Source: Paenibacillus_E violae (GTDB lineage: Bacteria > Bacillota > Bacilli > Paenibacillales > NBRC-103111). From it: 64,000 nucleotides of DNA. Made by a program: the position numbers and the translations under genes. The DNA lies in contig NZ_JAWCUD010000003.1 of the NCBI RefSeq assembly GCF_032461945.1, positions 558,001-622,000 of the forward strand, written 5' to 3'. Of the stretch, positions 8,271 to 16,491 are shown piece by piece (the first letter of the stretch is position 1; each line of letters opens with the position of its first letter). The notes under the pieces are model-generated. The model saw only the letters and a program-made list of their open reading frames with translations, was not told the DNA's origin and did no database searches.

Positions 8271-10517
8271 CTAAGCCGGCGTCCCTCTATACACCCTGTA
8301 ATATACATATAGCTGCCATGCATGCACATGCGCACAAAAAGGATGAAACGCATCCTGTATCCAGAAGGAGTATAACCCTTCACGCGTAGAAAGCGACGAG
8401 TTTACGCTGTCCGCAAAGGTCCAGTGTCCGACCCAATAGTCAGGGTAGTGATCAGCGAACCTATGAAACATTAATTTGCGCAGCAGCCTAATCGCTTCTT
8501 CCCTGTCGAATGTGGCAATTCCCACAATCAAAGGTCCTTGATGAGCGAACCAAACGGCTCCATCTTCACCGTCACCATTGCCCCACAGCGGGAACTCCCG
8601 CGTCCTAGCGCCATATTTTTCCCCGCCTAATACCCTCGCTTGAATTTCCTCATATAACCGTCGCTTTCGTTCAACCGGAAAGTCCTCATCTTGAAGCAAA
8701 TAAGGCTGCGGCTCTATACAAAGTGTATGCACTCCAAATTGCAGTTCCGGCTCACCATGCTCACCTAAGTAACATCGCGGTGAGAATATTCTGCCTTCCA
8801 TTTCATTCATAAAGGATGTTCTCACGCTATCATGATAATCACTTAAGCTTTGAATAAAGTGTGCCAACCGTGAAGGATCGCCGACATGCTCATTGGTTTG
8901 CTTTAATTCTCTTATGAAAGATGGGAACACGGCGAGAGCCATCGCGGTATTTAAGTGAGATTGGGCAAAATGCTTATAAATATTCGGCGAGTAAGGATGA
9001 AAAAAGCTGTCGCTCCAATCCGAATTCAGCATGCGGATTAATCCATTTCGTCCCCTGCCTACCACGTCTCTTAGGTAGATCCAATGCTTCATCAGGAACG
9101 TGAGTACCGTATCTGTCCGCCCAATCTCAACTGGGTAATACGCTACGCTTTCGTTCAAAAAGGAAACATCCTTCGTCACTCGCAAATATTCACTTACAGC
9201 TTGGAACATGTACAACTGTGCATCGCTTTCCATATATACGCCGGGGTCACTATAGCCGAATCCAATGTTCTGTCGCTTAATCTCACCATCTCGGGATGTG
9301 TGCTTCATCGCATAGCGGATACAGGATTTGGCAAGCTGCGGATGCGTATAAATGAGCGGCAGACAATGCTGCAAATGGTCGCGATTGGAAGCATTTTCCC
9401 CGAGATGATAGGCATAGACGGATCCTTGTGGAATATACGTTTCATTAAAATATTGGCTATATGTGGCCATCGCTTCCAAGGTATAGGCATTCCACAACAT
9501 TTCGCAGCGCAGCTCCGCATCCGGCTCGTCCGCAAGGTCAGGAAGCTTCTTCCGCCATAACTCGGTATAAGCACCCAGGAAATCTCCGTGCGGTTGAGCT
9601 TGTTCCAGCATGTCCTGAAACTGATCTTCCATCGCATGGGCATCCTGTTCAAAAGTAAGACCGATTACGAATTGCAATGTCTTGTGTTCACCGGGTGCCA
9701 GTTCAACTGAACATTCCGCACTTAACATGTCTCCCCGATCCTGACAGCGAGTTGATACTGTGCAAATTCCTCCGGTGGAAACTGGGACCACTTTTAGAAA
9801 CAAAGACGGTGGAGCGATATCATGGGTGTAGACTTCCTGGATATCGTCTGGCAGTACTTGCAATTGGGTCGGTTCGTAGAAAATATCGGCTTTTACCACA
9901 TTTCTTTCCGAATCCACACGGACTTGATTTCGATACAACGATTCTCCCGTCGTTTCAGCCGCATTCTGATCGTTCATCATCATGTAATGAGCAAGCATCT
10001 CTTCCTTATAGCCGACGGTTAAAGGGAGCTTCCCCTTGTTCGTCAACGTCACTTGAACTAAAAAAGACGGGTTGCCCTTATGCAGCTCCATGGAGGGTTG
10101 CATGGAAATCACTTTGCTCAGTTGCAGATCTTGCAACTGATATTGCAGGCTAGCATACCCGATGCCAAACGTTTGCGCCGTCACCAGCTCCTTGCAGGCG
10201 TTTTCGCCAACAAGGGAATATAATGCTTCGCCATCGTCACTTGCTATACCAACGATGCTCTGGTTCCAGCCTTTATTTTTGCCACCATGATTCATTCTGG
10301 CCCATCCGCGTTCACCTGTAATAAACTGATAACCGCCACTGGCATGAACGAATAGTGTAGCTCTATAATTCCCTAATAAAAAGCAAGGATCCTCAGGAAG
10401 CTTTGCATCCTGTCCTGCTTTATCCTTGGCAGCAACCGGATATCCCCCGGTGTAATGATACACGGGAAGTTGATGCTGATCCCAACCCCAATGACCGACT
10501 CGGTGCAATGCACACAC
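8271..10517 (-). CDS. Putative (alpha/alpha)6-barrel glycoside hydrolase/phosphorylase (GH94-like)
   Basis: This 748-residue cytoplasmic protein has an N-terminal beta-sandwich (about 1-290) followed by a helical barrel. GENASNRDHLQHCLPLIYTH and the NSDWSDSFF stretch near residue 500 resemble the substrate and general-acid motifs of cellobiose-phosphorylase-type enzymes, where DWND holds the acid. No signal peptide is present. The start is uncertain: an in-frame stop lies just upstream, leaving a GTG (10517, GAGAGG only 2 nt away) or a TTG (10508, 11 nt away). It is the fifth gene of the operon, behind the FAD oxidoreductase. Hydrolase or phosphorylase activity cannot be settled from sequence. 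Confidence 0.65.
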   Translation of the reverse strand: MCALHRVGHWGWDQHQLPVYHYTGGYPVAAKDKAGQDAKLPEDPCFLLGNYRATLFVHASGGYQFITGERGWARMNHGGKNKGWNQSIVGIASDDGEALYSLVGENACKELVTAQTFGIGYASLQYQLQDLQLSKVISMQPSMELHKGNPSFLVQVTLTNKGKLPLTVGYKEEMLAHYMMMNDQNAAETTGESLYRNQVRVDSERNVVKADIFYEPTQLQVLPDDIQEVYTHDIAPPSLFLKVVPVSTGGICTVSTRCQDRGDMLSAECSVELAPGEHKTLQFVIGLTFEQDAHAMEDQFQDMLEQAQPHGDFLGAYTELWRKKLPDLADEPDAELRCEMLWNAYTLEAMATYSQYFNETYIPQGSVYAYHLGENASNRDHLQHCLPLIYTHPQLAKSCIRYAMKHTSRDGEIKRQNIGFGYSDPGVYMESDAQLYMFQAVSEYLRVTKDVSFLNESVAYYPVEIGRTDTVLTFLMKHWIYLRDVVGRGRNGLIRMLNSDWSDSFFHPYSPNIYKHFAQSHLNTAMALAVFPSFIRELKQTNEHVGDPSRLAHFIQSLSDYHDSVRTSFMNEMEGRIFSPRCYLGEHGEPELQFGVHTLCIEPQPYLLQDEDFPVERKRRLYEEIQARVLGGEKYGARTREFPLWGNGDGEDGAVWFAHQGPLIVGIATFDREEAIRLLRKLMFHRFADHYPDYWVGHWTFADSVNSSLSTREGLYSFWIQDAFHPFCAHVHAWQLYVYYRVYRGTPA

Positions 10518-10545
10518 AACCTCTCAGTATCATGTAGAACTTTGC

Positions 10546-11814
10546 TTAAAGAATAACGTCCTGTGAACGAAGGCGCTCCCGTAATAACCCTGTGGAGACG
10601 GATCGCACCTGGACGTTCTGTTCCAAGCTTACAACTGCTGCTACTCCTGCAGCTTGCCCCATCGCCATACATTGGGCGGAGTTCCTAGCTGACGCTTGAG
10701 CCCCATGTGTGGCCGACAAACATCGTCCAGCTACGAGCAGATTGTTCACTTTCTGAGGAACTAGTGCCCGATATGGAATATGGTAGTAGCCATCGTCACT
10801 CACGTACACCCAACGGGTGTCTTTTCCTGAGCCATGATCCTCAACCGGTGCGCCGCAGCAAGCAATTCCGTCCCCGAATTTTCGACCTTCCACCACATCT
10901 TCTTCCGTCAGCCTGTATTCGCCGATAATGCGTCGGGTCTCCCGAACGCCAATATGATGACTGGTTCCTACCAGGAATGCTTGTTCAAAGCCTGATACAC
11001 ATTCTTTTAAAAAACGTACATACTCTCTGGTTTGACTACGTCCTTCCACCTCTGCAAGCGTTAAAGCATATGGATCTGTAGCATCGACGCCACTGACCCG
11101 TACCATATTCGCTTGAATAACGCCAGGATTTGGCGTGATGTGCCAAGATCCCTCCTCCCGAGGAAGCACGAACTGCCCAGAACGATTCGCTTCTTTCATC
11201 TTGGCGGCAAGCTTCTGGTGAGAAACAAGCTTAGCAGCAGCCGTGTCGACATTTGCCATGAAAAATATCGTAGATAGCGACTGCAGCTCATTCGTGTCAC
11301 TTTTCTCGAAAGGGGCACCCGATCTGGCTGCGATATCCCCATCCCCTGTAGCGTCAATATAGACATTCGCAGAAACCTCGGTTAAACCCTGCTTATTCGC
11401 AAGGAGAACACCTGTTATAAGGCCTTCTGACACGTGCACCTCACTGGCATACGTATGGTACAACAGCTCAGCGCCGGAAGCCAGAACAGCTTGCTCATAG
11501 ACAACTTTTAACATCTCGACATCGTACGTAATCCCCGTACCTGCACCATACGTATTTGTCCGCTCAAATGCCGCATTCGCATGCGTTAGCTGCCCGGCTA
11601 TCTCCCAAGGTATACCTCCGACAATTCGTTCTTGCCGCTTCGGCGTATAGAAACCGTAAAACGTATCCACCCCTGTCGCCGTTCGGGAGCCTCCCAAGCA
11701 GCCTTGGGATTCCACGAGAAGCACCTTTCGTCCACCACGTGCCGCACTAATCGCCGCACATACGCCAGCTGCGCCACCGCCAAGCACCACTATATCCACT
11801 GTTTTGCAATCCAT
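10546..11814 (-). CDS. FAD-dependent oxidoreductase (FAD_oxidored family)
   Basis: The 422-residue protein starts with a dinucleotide fold (LGGGAAGVCAA, residues 11-21) and an acidic strand end (VLLVES). The second FAD contact is INVYIDATGDGDIAARSG-like, and the C-terminus GRCLSATHGAQASARNS matches the fumarate-reductase-like FAD_oxidored group often found in polysaccharide and sugar-acid clusters. It probably oxidises a secondary alcohol or a sugar-derived intermediate in the cytoplasm. Upstream of the ATG is GAAGGGA, rather far away at about 12 nt. It lies 27 bp after the SIS gene. The substrate is unknown. Confidence 0.82.
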   Translation of the reverse strand: MDCKTVDIVVLGGGAAGVCAAISAARGGRKVLLVESQGCLGGSRTATGVDTFYGFYTPKRQERIVGGIPWEIAGQLTHANAAFERTNTYGAGTGITYDVEMLKVVYEQAVLASGAELLYHTYASEVHVSEGLITGVLLANKQGLTEVSANVYIDATGDGDIAARSGAPFEKSDTNELQSLSTIFFMANVDTAAAKLVSHQKLAAKMKEANRSGQFVLPREEGSWHITPNPGVIQANMVRVSGVDATDPYALTLAEVEGRSQTREYVRFLKECVSGFEQAFLVGTSHHIGVRETRRIIGEYRLTEEDVVEGRKFGDGIACCGAPVEDHGSGKDTRWVYVSDDGYYHIPYRALVPQKVNNLLVAGRCLSATHGAQASARNSAQCMAMGQAAGVAAVVSLEQNVQVRSVSTGLLRERLRSQDVIL

Positions 11815-11841
11815 TGTTATTGGGGTTCCCTTCTCTATAGA

Positions 11842-12639
11842 TTAAATGGATCTGGTCGTACGCCAGTATTCCTCGTAAGATGCGTTGAATAGCTCTTTAG
11901 ACGCATCTTCGCCTACGAAGATTGCACTTGTAATTACCTTCGGCGGTTTCCCTGCCGCTGTCAACTTTTGAGCAACTTTGCATTTGATGAGGTTAACAAT
12001 CAAGGTATTGCCAATCGTGGAGCCCGGTCCAACCGGTGTGTGCAAGCCCTCAATTTTGACCATAGCGTCTCCGGGTACAGCACCATTGTCGATGACAATA
12101 TCCGCCAGCTCGAACAAGCGGTAACCCGAGCTGTGCTTAGAACGGCTTTGCTGGCTATGCCCAACAGACGTCACCGCAATAACAGGGATGCCATGTTCTT
12201 TCATCGACAACGCAATGTCAATGACGACACTTCCCGCCCCGCTGTGTGAGAATAACATCATGCTGTCATGGGCGCCATAATGAAAATTATCTGCAATTAC
12301 GCGACCAAAGCCCTCCACATTTTCCAGAAACATCGCCTGACGCTGCCCATTGCTGCCTACAACCGCATGATGATTGGTCAACGATAGCTCTACCATGGGA
12401 TGAAAACCAGGAAAGCTGCCGTAACGCGGATACATTTCTTCGACAGCCATTCGTGAGTGTCCGCTGCCGAAGAGATGGACCAACCCATCCTTGTAAATAC
12501 TGTTAAAACAAATGTCGGCGGCGCGATCAATAACGTCCATCTGAGTCTGTTCCACGCGCTCAATGACTTTCTTCACGCCATCTAAATAATGGGTATTTAA
12601 TATGGAGTAAGCTTCCACATTTATGTTTGTTGTTGTCAT
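11842..12639 (-). CDS. SIS-domain sugar-phosphate isomerase/lyase-like protein (UPF0309 type)
   Basis: This 265-residue SIS-fold protein has the phosphosugar-binding signatures LFGSGHSRMAVEEMYPRYG and LFSHSGAGSVVIDIA. It resembles the UPF0309/YfeU-like group related to MurNAc-6-phosphate etherase and amino-sugar isomerases. I placed the start at the ATG at 12639 (MTTTNINV) because AAAGGAG lies 9 nt upstream; the longer in-frame reading to 12687 would overlap the SDR gene. It follows the SDR gene by 25 bp and is third in the operon. A role on a phosphorylated or amino sugar intermediate is inferred from the fold. Confidence 0.85.
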   Translation of the reverse strand: MTTTNINVEAYSILNTHYLDGVKKVIERVEQTQMDVIDRAADICFNSIYKDGLVHLFGSGHSRMAVEEMYPRYGSFPGFHPMVELSLTNHHAVVGSNGQRQAMFLENVEGFGRVIADNFHYGAHDSMMLFSHSGAGSVVIDIALSMKEHGIPVIAVTSVGHSQQSRSKHSSGYRLFELADIVIDNGAVPGDAMVKIEGLHTPVGPGSTIGNTLIVNLIKCKVAQKLTAAGKPPKVITSAIFVGEDASKELFNASYEEYWRTTRSI

Positions 12640-12664
12640 TTGTTTAATCTCCTTTGTATTTCGA

Positions 12665-13441
12665 TTATTGAGCACTCCAACCGCCATCTACAGGTAACGC
12701 GATACCGGTCATAAATTTTGCCTCTTGGCTTGCCAAGAACAAGATGGCTGAGGCTACATCGTTCGGATAGCCAACATGCGGAGCCAGCGGCTGAAACTCT
12801 GTTAACGCTTCGCAGATAACCGGATCACTGATGGCGCGCTGCGACATCGGGGTATCTAGCAACCCGGGACACACGACGTTCATCCGAATGTTATTTTTGG
12901 CATAGTAGACCGCAGCGGATTTCGTTAGTGAGATGACAGCCCCCCGACTGGCTGCATAGGCATGCGTGGTGAAATGATCTCGGACGCCCACCATGCCAAG
13001 CACGGATGAAATATTGACGATCACGCCTCCTTCTCGCTGCTCCAGCATTCGCTTTAGCGCAATGCGATTGCTATTGTAGACACTTTTTACATTCACACTC
13101 ATCGCCCGATCCCAGCCTTCTTCCGAACACTGGTCCAAAGGGCCGTCGCCAAATCGCCTTGCACTTATGCCTGCGACATGCACCAAAACATCAAGCCGTT
13201 TCTGGATGCCCTCTAACTTCGCTGCTGCGTGATTCATTTGCTGAGTACTTGCTGCATCGGCTTGCACGTGAATTACATCAGGGCTGGATAAAACATGCTT
13301 TTGTTCATCGGATAACTGATCTTCAGATTCCACGCCTATGACTGCCACCTGCGCTCCCTCACTTAGGAAACGCCGGACCGTTTCAAGCCCAATGCCGCCG
13401 GTACCGCCGACAACAAGCACATGCTGATTTCTGAAACGCAT
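12665..13441 (-). CDS. Short-chain dehydrogenase/reductase
   Basis: This is a classical-length SDR (258 residues) with cofactor motif GGTGGIG at 12-18, NVKS in the NAG position, ISS at 144-146 and Tyr162. The usual active-site Lys four residues after Tyr is Arg166 (YAASR). PG motif chemistry is retained in CPGLLDTPMS, and the C-terminus MTGIALPVDGGWSAQ is typical. It should oxidise or reduce a sugar or sugar-lactone carbonyl with NAD(P). GGGAG precedes the ATG, and the gene begins 2 bp after the upstream stop, so the two are translationally coupled. The Lys-to-Arg change may alter activity, although Arg variants do occur in the superfamily. Confidence 0.88.
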   Translation of the reverse strand: MRFRNQHVLVVGGTGGIGLETVRRFLSEGAQVAVIGVESEDQLSDEQKHVLSSPDVIHVQADAASTQQMNHAAAKLEGIQKRLDVLVHVAGISARRFGDGPLDQCSEEGWDRAMSVNVKSVYNSNRIALKRMLEQREGGVIVNISSVLGMVGVRDHFTTHAYAASRGAVISLTKSAAVYYAKNNIRMNVVCPGLLDTPMSQRAISDPVICEALTEFQPLAPHVGYPNDVASAILFLASQEAKFMTGIALPVDGGWSAQ

Positions 13442-13443
13442 GT

Positions 13444-14427
13444 TTACATCTCCCTCTCCAGATGCATATTTCTAATCGCATAAGCCTCGGCAGGATTGTG
13501 TCTAAGCAGCAATTGCAACTGCGCTTCAGTTACACCTTCCGCCTGCAGACGTGGAACAAAAGAAGCTAACAGATGCGCCATCCCAGGTCCCCCTCCGTAA
13601 GATTTCCAATAAGAACGAAGGGCAAAATCGGTACCTAGCAGCAGTTGCCGTTCATATCCTGCCTCGATCATTCCGCGAATGAGTTCGCTGCCATGGGAAT
13701 CAGGGTGATACTTGATTCGGCTGGCATTGTCGTATTCCAGATAACAGCCTGTTGCCGCCAATTCTTTGTGCACATACAAATCCGGATTACGGTCCATGTG
13801 ACAGATAATCACATTTCTTGGATTTACGCCGTATTTTTCTAACAGCTGGATTTGCTCCAGCCCGCAGGTCCCGTGCTCGGTATGCGTAGCAATTGGCACG
13901 CCGGTTGCCAGATGCGCGATGGCCGCTGCCTCCAGCAGTTTCTTGGATACTGGTGCGATGACGTTATAACCCGAAGCTCCTTTGAGAACCCCCGCTTTTG
14001 CAGGTAAACGATCAACAATTGGTCCGTTATAGCTGTGCCGGTCCATCCCGATCGTGCATTCCGCGATGAGCAGCTCGGCAATCTGATCAACCGGGTAGTG
14101 GTAGATCCAATGCAGATCATCGTAGTACATCGGTTTATGAAACCCGGTTACCGCAATGATATGCGCGCCAGTCTGCCTTGCAATATCTACCAGCGCAGCC
14201 GGGTTCCTGCCACTGTCCAGCGGCATGTAATCCACAAATGTACGTGCTCCATACTGCATACAATCCTGAACCTCCAACACGGCAGCCTCGATGCGGTTCA
14301 GCTGTAGGTCCTTATTTTTCATCACACCTAAGCCGCCTTGAATAATCAGATGCTCGTGCGCATACACAATGCCTAGCTGATCTAGGGGAATATCGCCGAG
14401 AACCGTTCGGACTTTTCGTATTTTCAT
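13444..14427 (-). CDS. Phosphotriesterase-family metal-dependent hydrolase (lactonase-like)
   Basis: This is an amidohydrolase-superfamily TIM barrel of 327 residues. The binuclear metal ligands are all recognisable: HEH (H24, H26), a bridging Lys149 in VLKGASG, His182, His210 and Asp267 in LLGTDFAL. Members with this architecture include phosphotriesterases and sugar lactonases. Next to an SDR and an FAD oxidoreductase, hydrolysis of a sugar lactone made by oxidation is the most sensible guess. It is the first gene of the unit, with GGGAGG 7 nt before the ATG, and its promoter lies between two operators of the neighbouring GntR repressor. Confidence 0.85.
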   Translation of the reverse strand: MKIRKVRTVLGDIPLDQLGIVYAHEHLIIQGGLGVMKNKDLQLNRIEAAVLEVQDCMQYGARTFVDYMPLDSGRNPAALVDIARQTGAHIIAVTGFHKPMYYDDLHWIYHYPVDQIAELLIAECTIGMDRHSYNGPIVDRLPAKAGVLKGASGYNVIAPVSKKLLEAAAIAHLATGVPIATHTEHGTCGLEQIQLLEKYGVNPRNVIICHMDRNPDLYVHKELAATGCYLEYDNASRIKYHPDSHGSELIRGMIEAGYERQLLLGTDFALRSYWKSYGGGPGMAHLLASFVPRLQAEGVTEAQLQLLLRHNPAEAYAIRNMHLEREM

Positions 14428-14479
14428 ACCGCACCTCCCAAAACTTTTGCTAACTCGTGATTAATTGTATTACTCTAGT

Positions 14480-14496
14480 ACGATTGTACGTACAAA
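14480..14496. promoter_or_regulatory. GntR operator 1 (TTGTACGTACAA)
   Basis: The sequence acgattgtacgtacaaa holds a perfect 12-bp palindrome at 14484-14495. It lies just downstream of the predicted transcription start of the six-gene operon, where a bound repressor would block elongation. Confidence 0.75.
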
Positions 14497-14511
14497 CTAA
14501 TTTTCACTTTC

Positions 14512-14540
14512 ATTATAAAATATTCACCAAGGTATGTCTA
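14512..14540 (-). promoter_or_regulatory. Promoter of the six-gene operon
   Basis: Read on the minus strand: -35 TAGACA (14535-14540), a 17-nt spacer and -10 TATAAT (14512-14517). It lies between two copies of the GntR palindrome, one upstream of the -35 and one just after the start site. This is a typical repression arrangement. Confidence 0.75.
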
Positions 14541-14549
14541 TTACTTATT

Positions 14550-14566
14550 ACGATTGTTCGTACAAA
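14550..14566. promoter_or_regulatory. GntR operator 2
   Basis: The sequence acgattgttcgtacaaa differs from operator 1 at one base. It lies 70 bp from operator 1 (centre to centre), about 10 bp upstream of the operon -35, and this spacing could allow looping. Confidence 0.72.
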
Positions 14567-14623
14567 GTTGAAAAAGACCATACTACCGAATCGAACTTCT
14601 CGGAATATGGTCGTTCTCGTGCG

Positions 14624-15367
14624 TTATTCGCCCTTGTTCGGCGTTCTACTTAATCGAATCTCATAAGAATATAAATCAGCTCTTATCACACCTTCTTCGT
14701 AGACCAAAGGCTGCGCTCCATGGTCATAAGCAATTCGGCGAAACCTGAGTCCTGGGAAGCCGGAATCAACCCCCAACAGATCGGCTGATTCTCTCTCTAC
14801 AAGTGCTCCCTCAATCACATGAACCGCTTCCGTGACCTCTCTTCCCGTATGTGCCTGAATTAACTCATACAGGGAACCTGTGTAATCTAACTCTTTGTTC
14901 AAGCCTAAAGAAAGCGGGAGGTAGGATTGCGAGAACACAATCGGATGCTGATCCCCCGTACGAATTCGACTAATCAGCAAAGCCTCATCCGTTTCCTTAA
15001 GCATAAGGGCAGCAGTGATGTTCTTGGGCGGGGAAACGATCTCCACTTCCACGAGCCGCGTGCCGGGGGTCATCCCTCGCCGCTTCATCTCTTCACTGAA
15101 GCTTAACAGATTAGGCAAATCAACTTTCACTTTAAGCGGTGCGAGAAAAATGCCTTTCCCCGTAATCCGGTTAATAAGTCCGCTGTTCTCAAGCATTGTC
15201 AACGCATTGCGAATGGTTGCCCGGCTCACTTGAAACCTTTCTTGCAGCTCCATTTCTGTCGAATAATAATCGCCTGGTTGTCTGGAACCATCCGTCAACT
15301 CCGCCTCGAGCTGTTGATAAACTTGGTAGTATAAAGGTAATGGCAAATCACGATCAATACGCTGCAT
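14624..15367 (-). CDS. GntR family transcriptional repressor with UTRA domain (HutC subfamily)
   Basis: An N-terminal winged helix (LPLYYQVYQQLEAELTDG, then VSRATIRNALTMLENSGLI) is joined to a UTRA ligand domain that ends with RIAYDHGAQPLVYEEGVI. HutC-type proteins bind palindromes and leave DNA when a sugar or sugar-phosphate binds. Matching palindromes occur before the downstream operon (14480, 14550) and before this gene (15391), so it probably represses both. I chose the ATG at 15367, with GAGG 6 nt upstream; an in-frame GTG at 15379 is less likely. The 247-residue length is normal. Confidence 0.9.
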   Translation of the reverse strand: MQRIDRDLPLPLYYQVYQQLEAELTDGSRQPGDYYSTEMELQERFQVSRATIRNALTMLENSGLINRITGKGIFLAPLKVKVDLPNLLSFSEEMKRRGMTPGTRLVEVEIVSPPKNITAALMLKETDEALLISRIRTGDQHPIVFSQSYLPLSLGLNKELDYTGSLYELIQAHTGREVTEAVHVIEGALVERESADLLGVDSGFPGLRFRRIAYDHGAQPLVYEEGVIRADLYSYEIRLSRTPNKGE

Positions 15368-15390
15368 GGTGCACCTCACGCTATCTTATT

Positions 15391-15407
15391 ACGATTGTAC
15401 GTACATA
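15391..15407. promoter_or_regulatory. GntR operator 3, autoregulatory
   Basis: The sequence acgattgtacgtacata is the same element with one changed end base. It lies 24-40 bp upstream of the repressor's own start codon, so autoregulation is likely. Confidence 0.7.
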
Positions 15408-15460
15408 ATAACATAGTTGGGATAACCAGCAAAGGTTACGCTAGTCGGATAACAAGTCTT

Positions 15461-16380
15461 TCACAAGTAAATGGGCAGCCCTTTTGATGCCGATGCATAG
15501 GCGGATAAAATAATCTGAAGCGGCTTCGCTCCCTCTTCGCCGTTGACAATCGGCTCCCGATCCTGGTCAATCGCGTCGATCAGATCCTGCAGTTGCAAAC
15601 GATGTGCAGTGCCTACAGCATCCTCCGGATTGGCCGTCTTTTTATTCCAATTGACCACTCTTTGTTCAGCGAGGTGGGACCAGTCGCTCTCTCCATCGCG
15701 TGACGCAACATAAACAAGTTCATTGTTTTCCAGAATCGCGCTTCCCTGCTGTCCAAAAATTTCGATGCGCGTTTGAAGTCCCGGATAAGCGCAGGTCGTG
15801 GCAAACAACGTGCCGATGCCGCCGTCTGCATATGTCAGCACCGCTGTAGCAATATCCTCCACATCGATGTGCTCGTGGCCGATAGTCCTGGTATGGGCGT
15901 GCACGGATGTCACACTGCCCATCAAATACTGAAGCAGATCAACCGTATGTATGCCCTGATTAAGCAGGGCTCCACCACCATCCAACTCCTTTGTTCCACG
16001 CCAAGAGCCGCTGTCGTAGTAATTTGAGTACGGTACCAATTAATTGAGGCGTTGCCTGCCAACAATTGTCCCAAGCGGCCTTCCGCTATCAGTTGCTTCA
16101 ACACAATGACATCTGGACTCAACCGATGCTGTGAAATCACGGTAAGCTTAACGTTCGCCCGCCGGCAAGCGGCAATCATCGCCTGTGCATCGTTCCAGGT
16201 AATCGCCATCGGTTTTTCCGTAATCACATGCTTGCCAGCTTGCGCACAGGCGATGACTTGCGCGCTATGCAGCCCGCTGGGGGTGCAGACCGACACGATG
16301 TGAATGTCCTTCCGAGCTAACAAATCGGACATATGGGTATAACCTTCGCAGCCAAACTCCGCAGCAAATTGTGAACTTTG
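15461..16380 (-). pseudogene. Broken Gfo/Idh/MocA family NAD-dependent oxidoreductase
   Basis: Two reading frames together encode most of a sugar dehydrogenase of this family. The first (from about 16380) has SVCTPSGLH and the catalytic-lysine motif ITEKPMA. The second (to 15461) has GSWRGTKELDGGGALLNQGIH and the C-terminal sheet domain. They join near 16012-16025: restoring one A in caaattac gives a continuous WYRTQNYYDSGSWRG. The N-terminal Rossmann strand with GxGxxG (about 50 residues) is absent, and an in-frame TGA stands at 16381-16383. So there are at least two lesions, a 5' deletion and a 1-nt deletion. The single-base lesion alone could be an assembly error; the missing N-terminus could not. 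Confidence 0.8.
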
Positions 16381-16432
16381 TCATGATAACGGTTCGGCAA
16401 CTTTCCATACGACATTCCTCCAAAATAATAAT

Positions 16433-16452
16433 TTGTAATAACGTTATGACAA
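16433..16452. promoter_or_regulatory. LacI-type operator-like palindrome
   Basis: A 20-bp inverted repeat centred on AACGTT, with ends TTGTAATAAC and GTTATGACAA (one mismatch), lies directly before the broken Gfo/Idh gene. It is probably the operator of the neighbouring, now defective, LacI regulator. Confidence 0.5.
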
Positions 16453-16491
16453 TTAATTAAAAGAGAAGTGCAGGGGTTAGCCTGCACCCGT

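Noticed and set aside
9084..9560. A 158-codon plus-strand open frame
   Set aside because: It is the antisense shadow of the GH94-like gene; the translation has no recognisable motif and no ribosome site.
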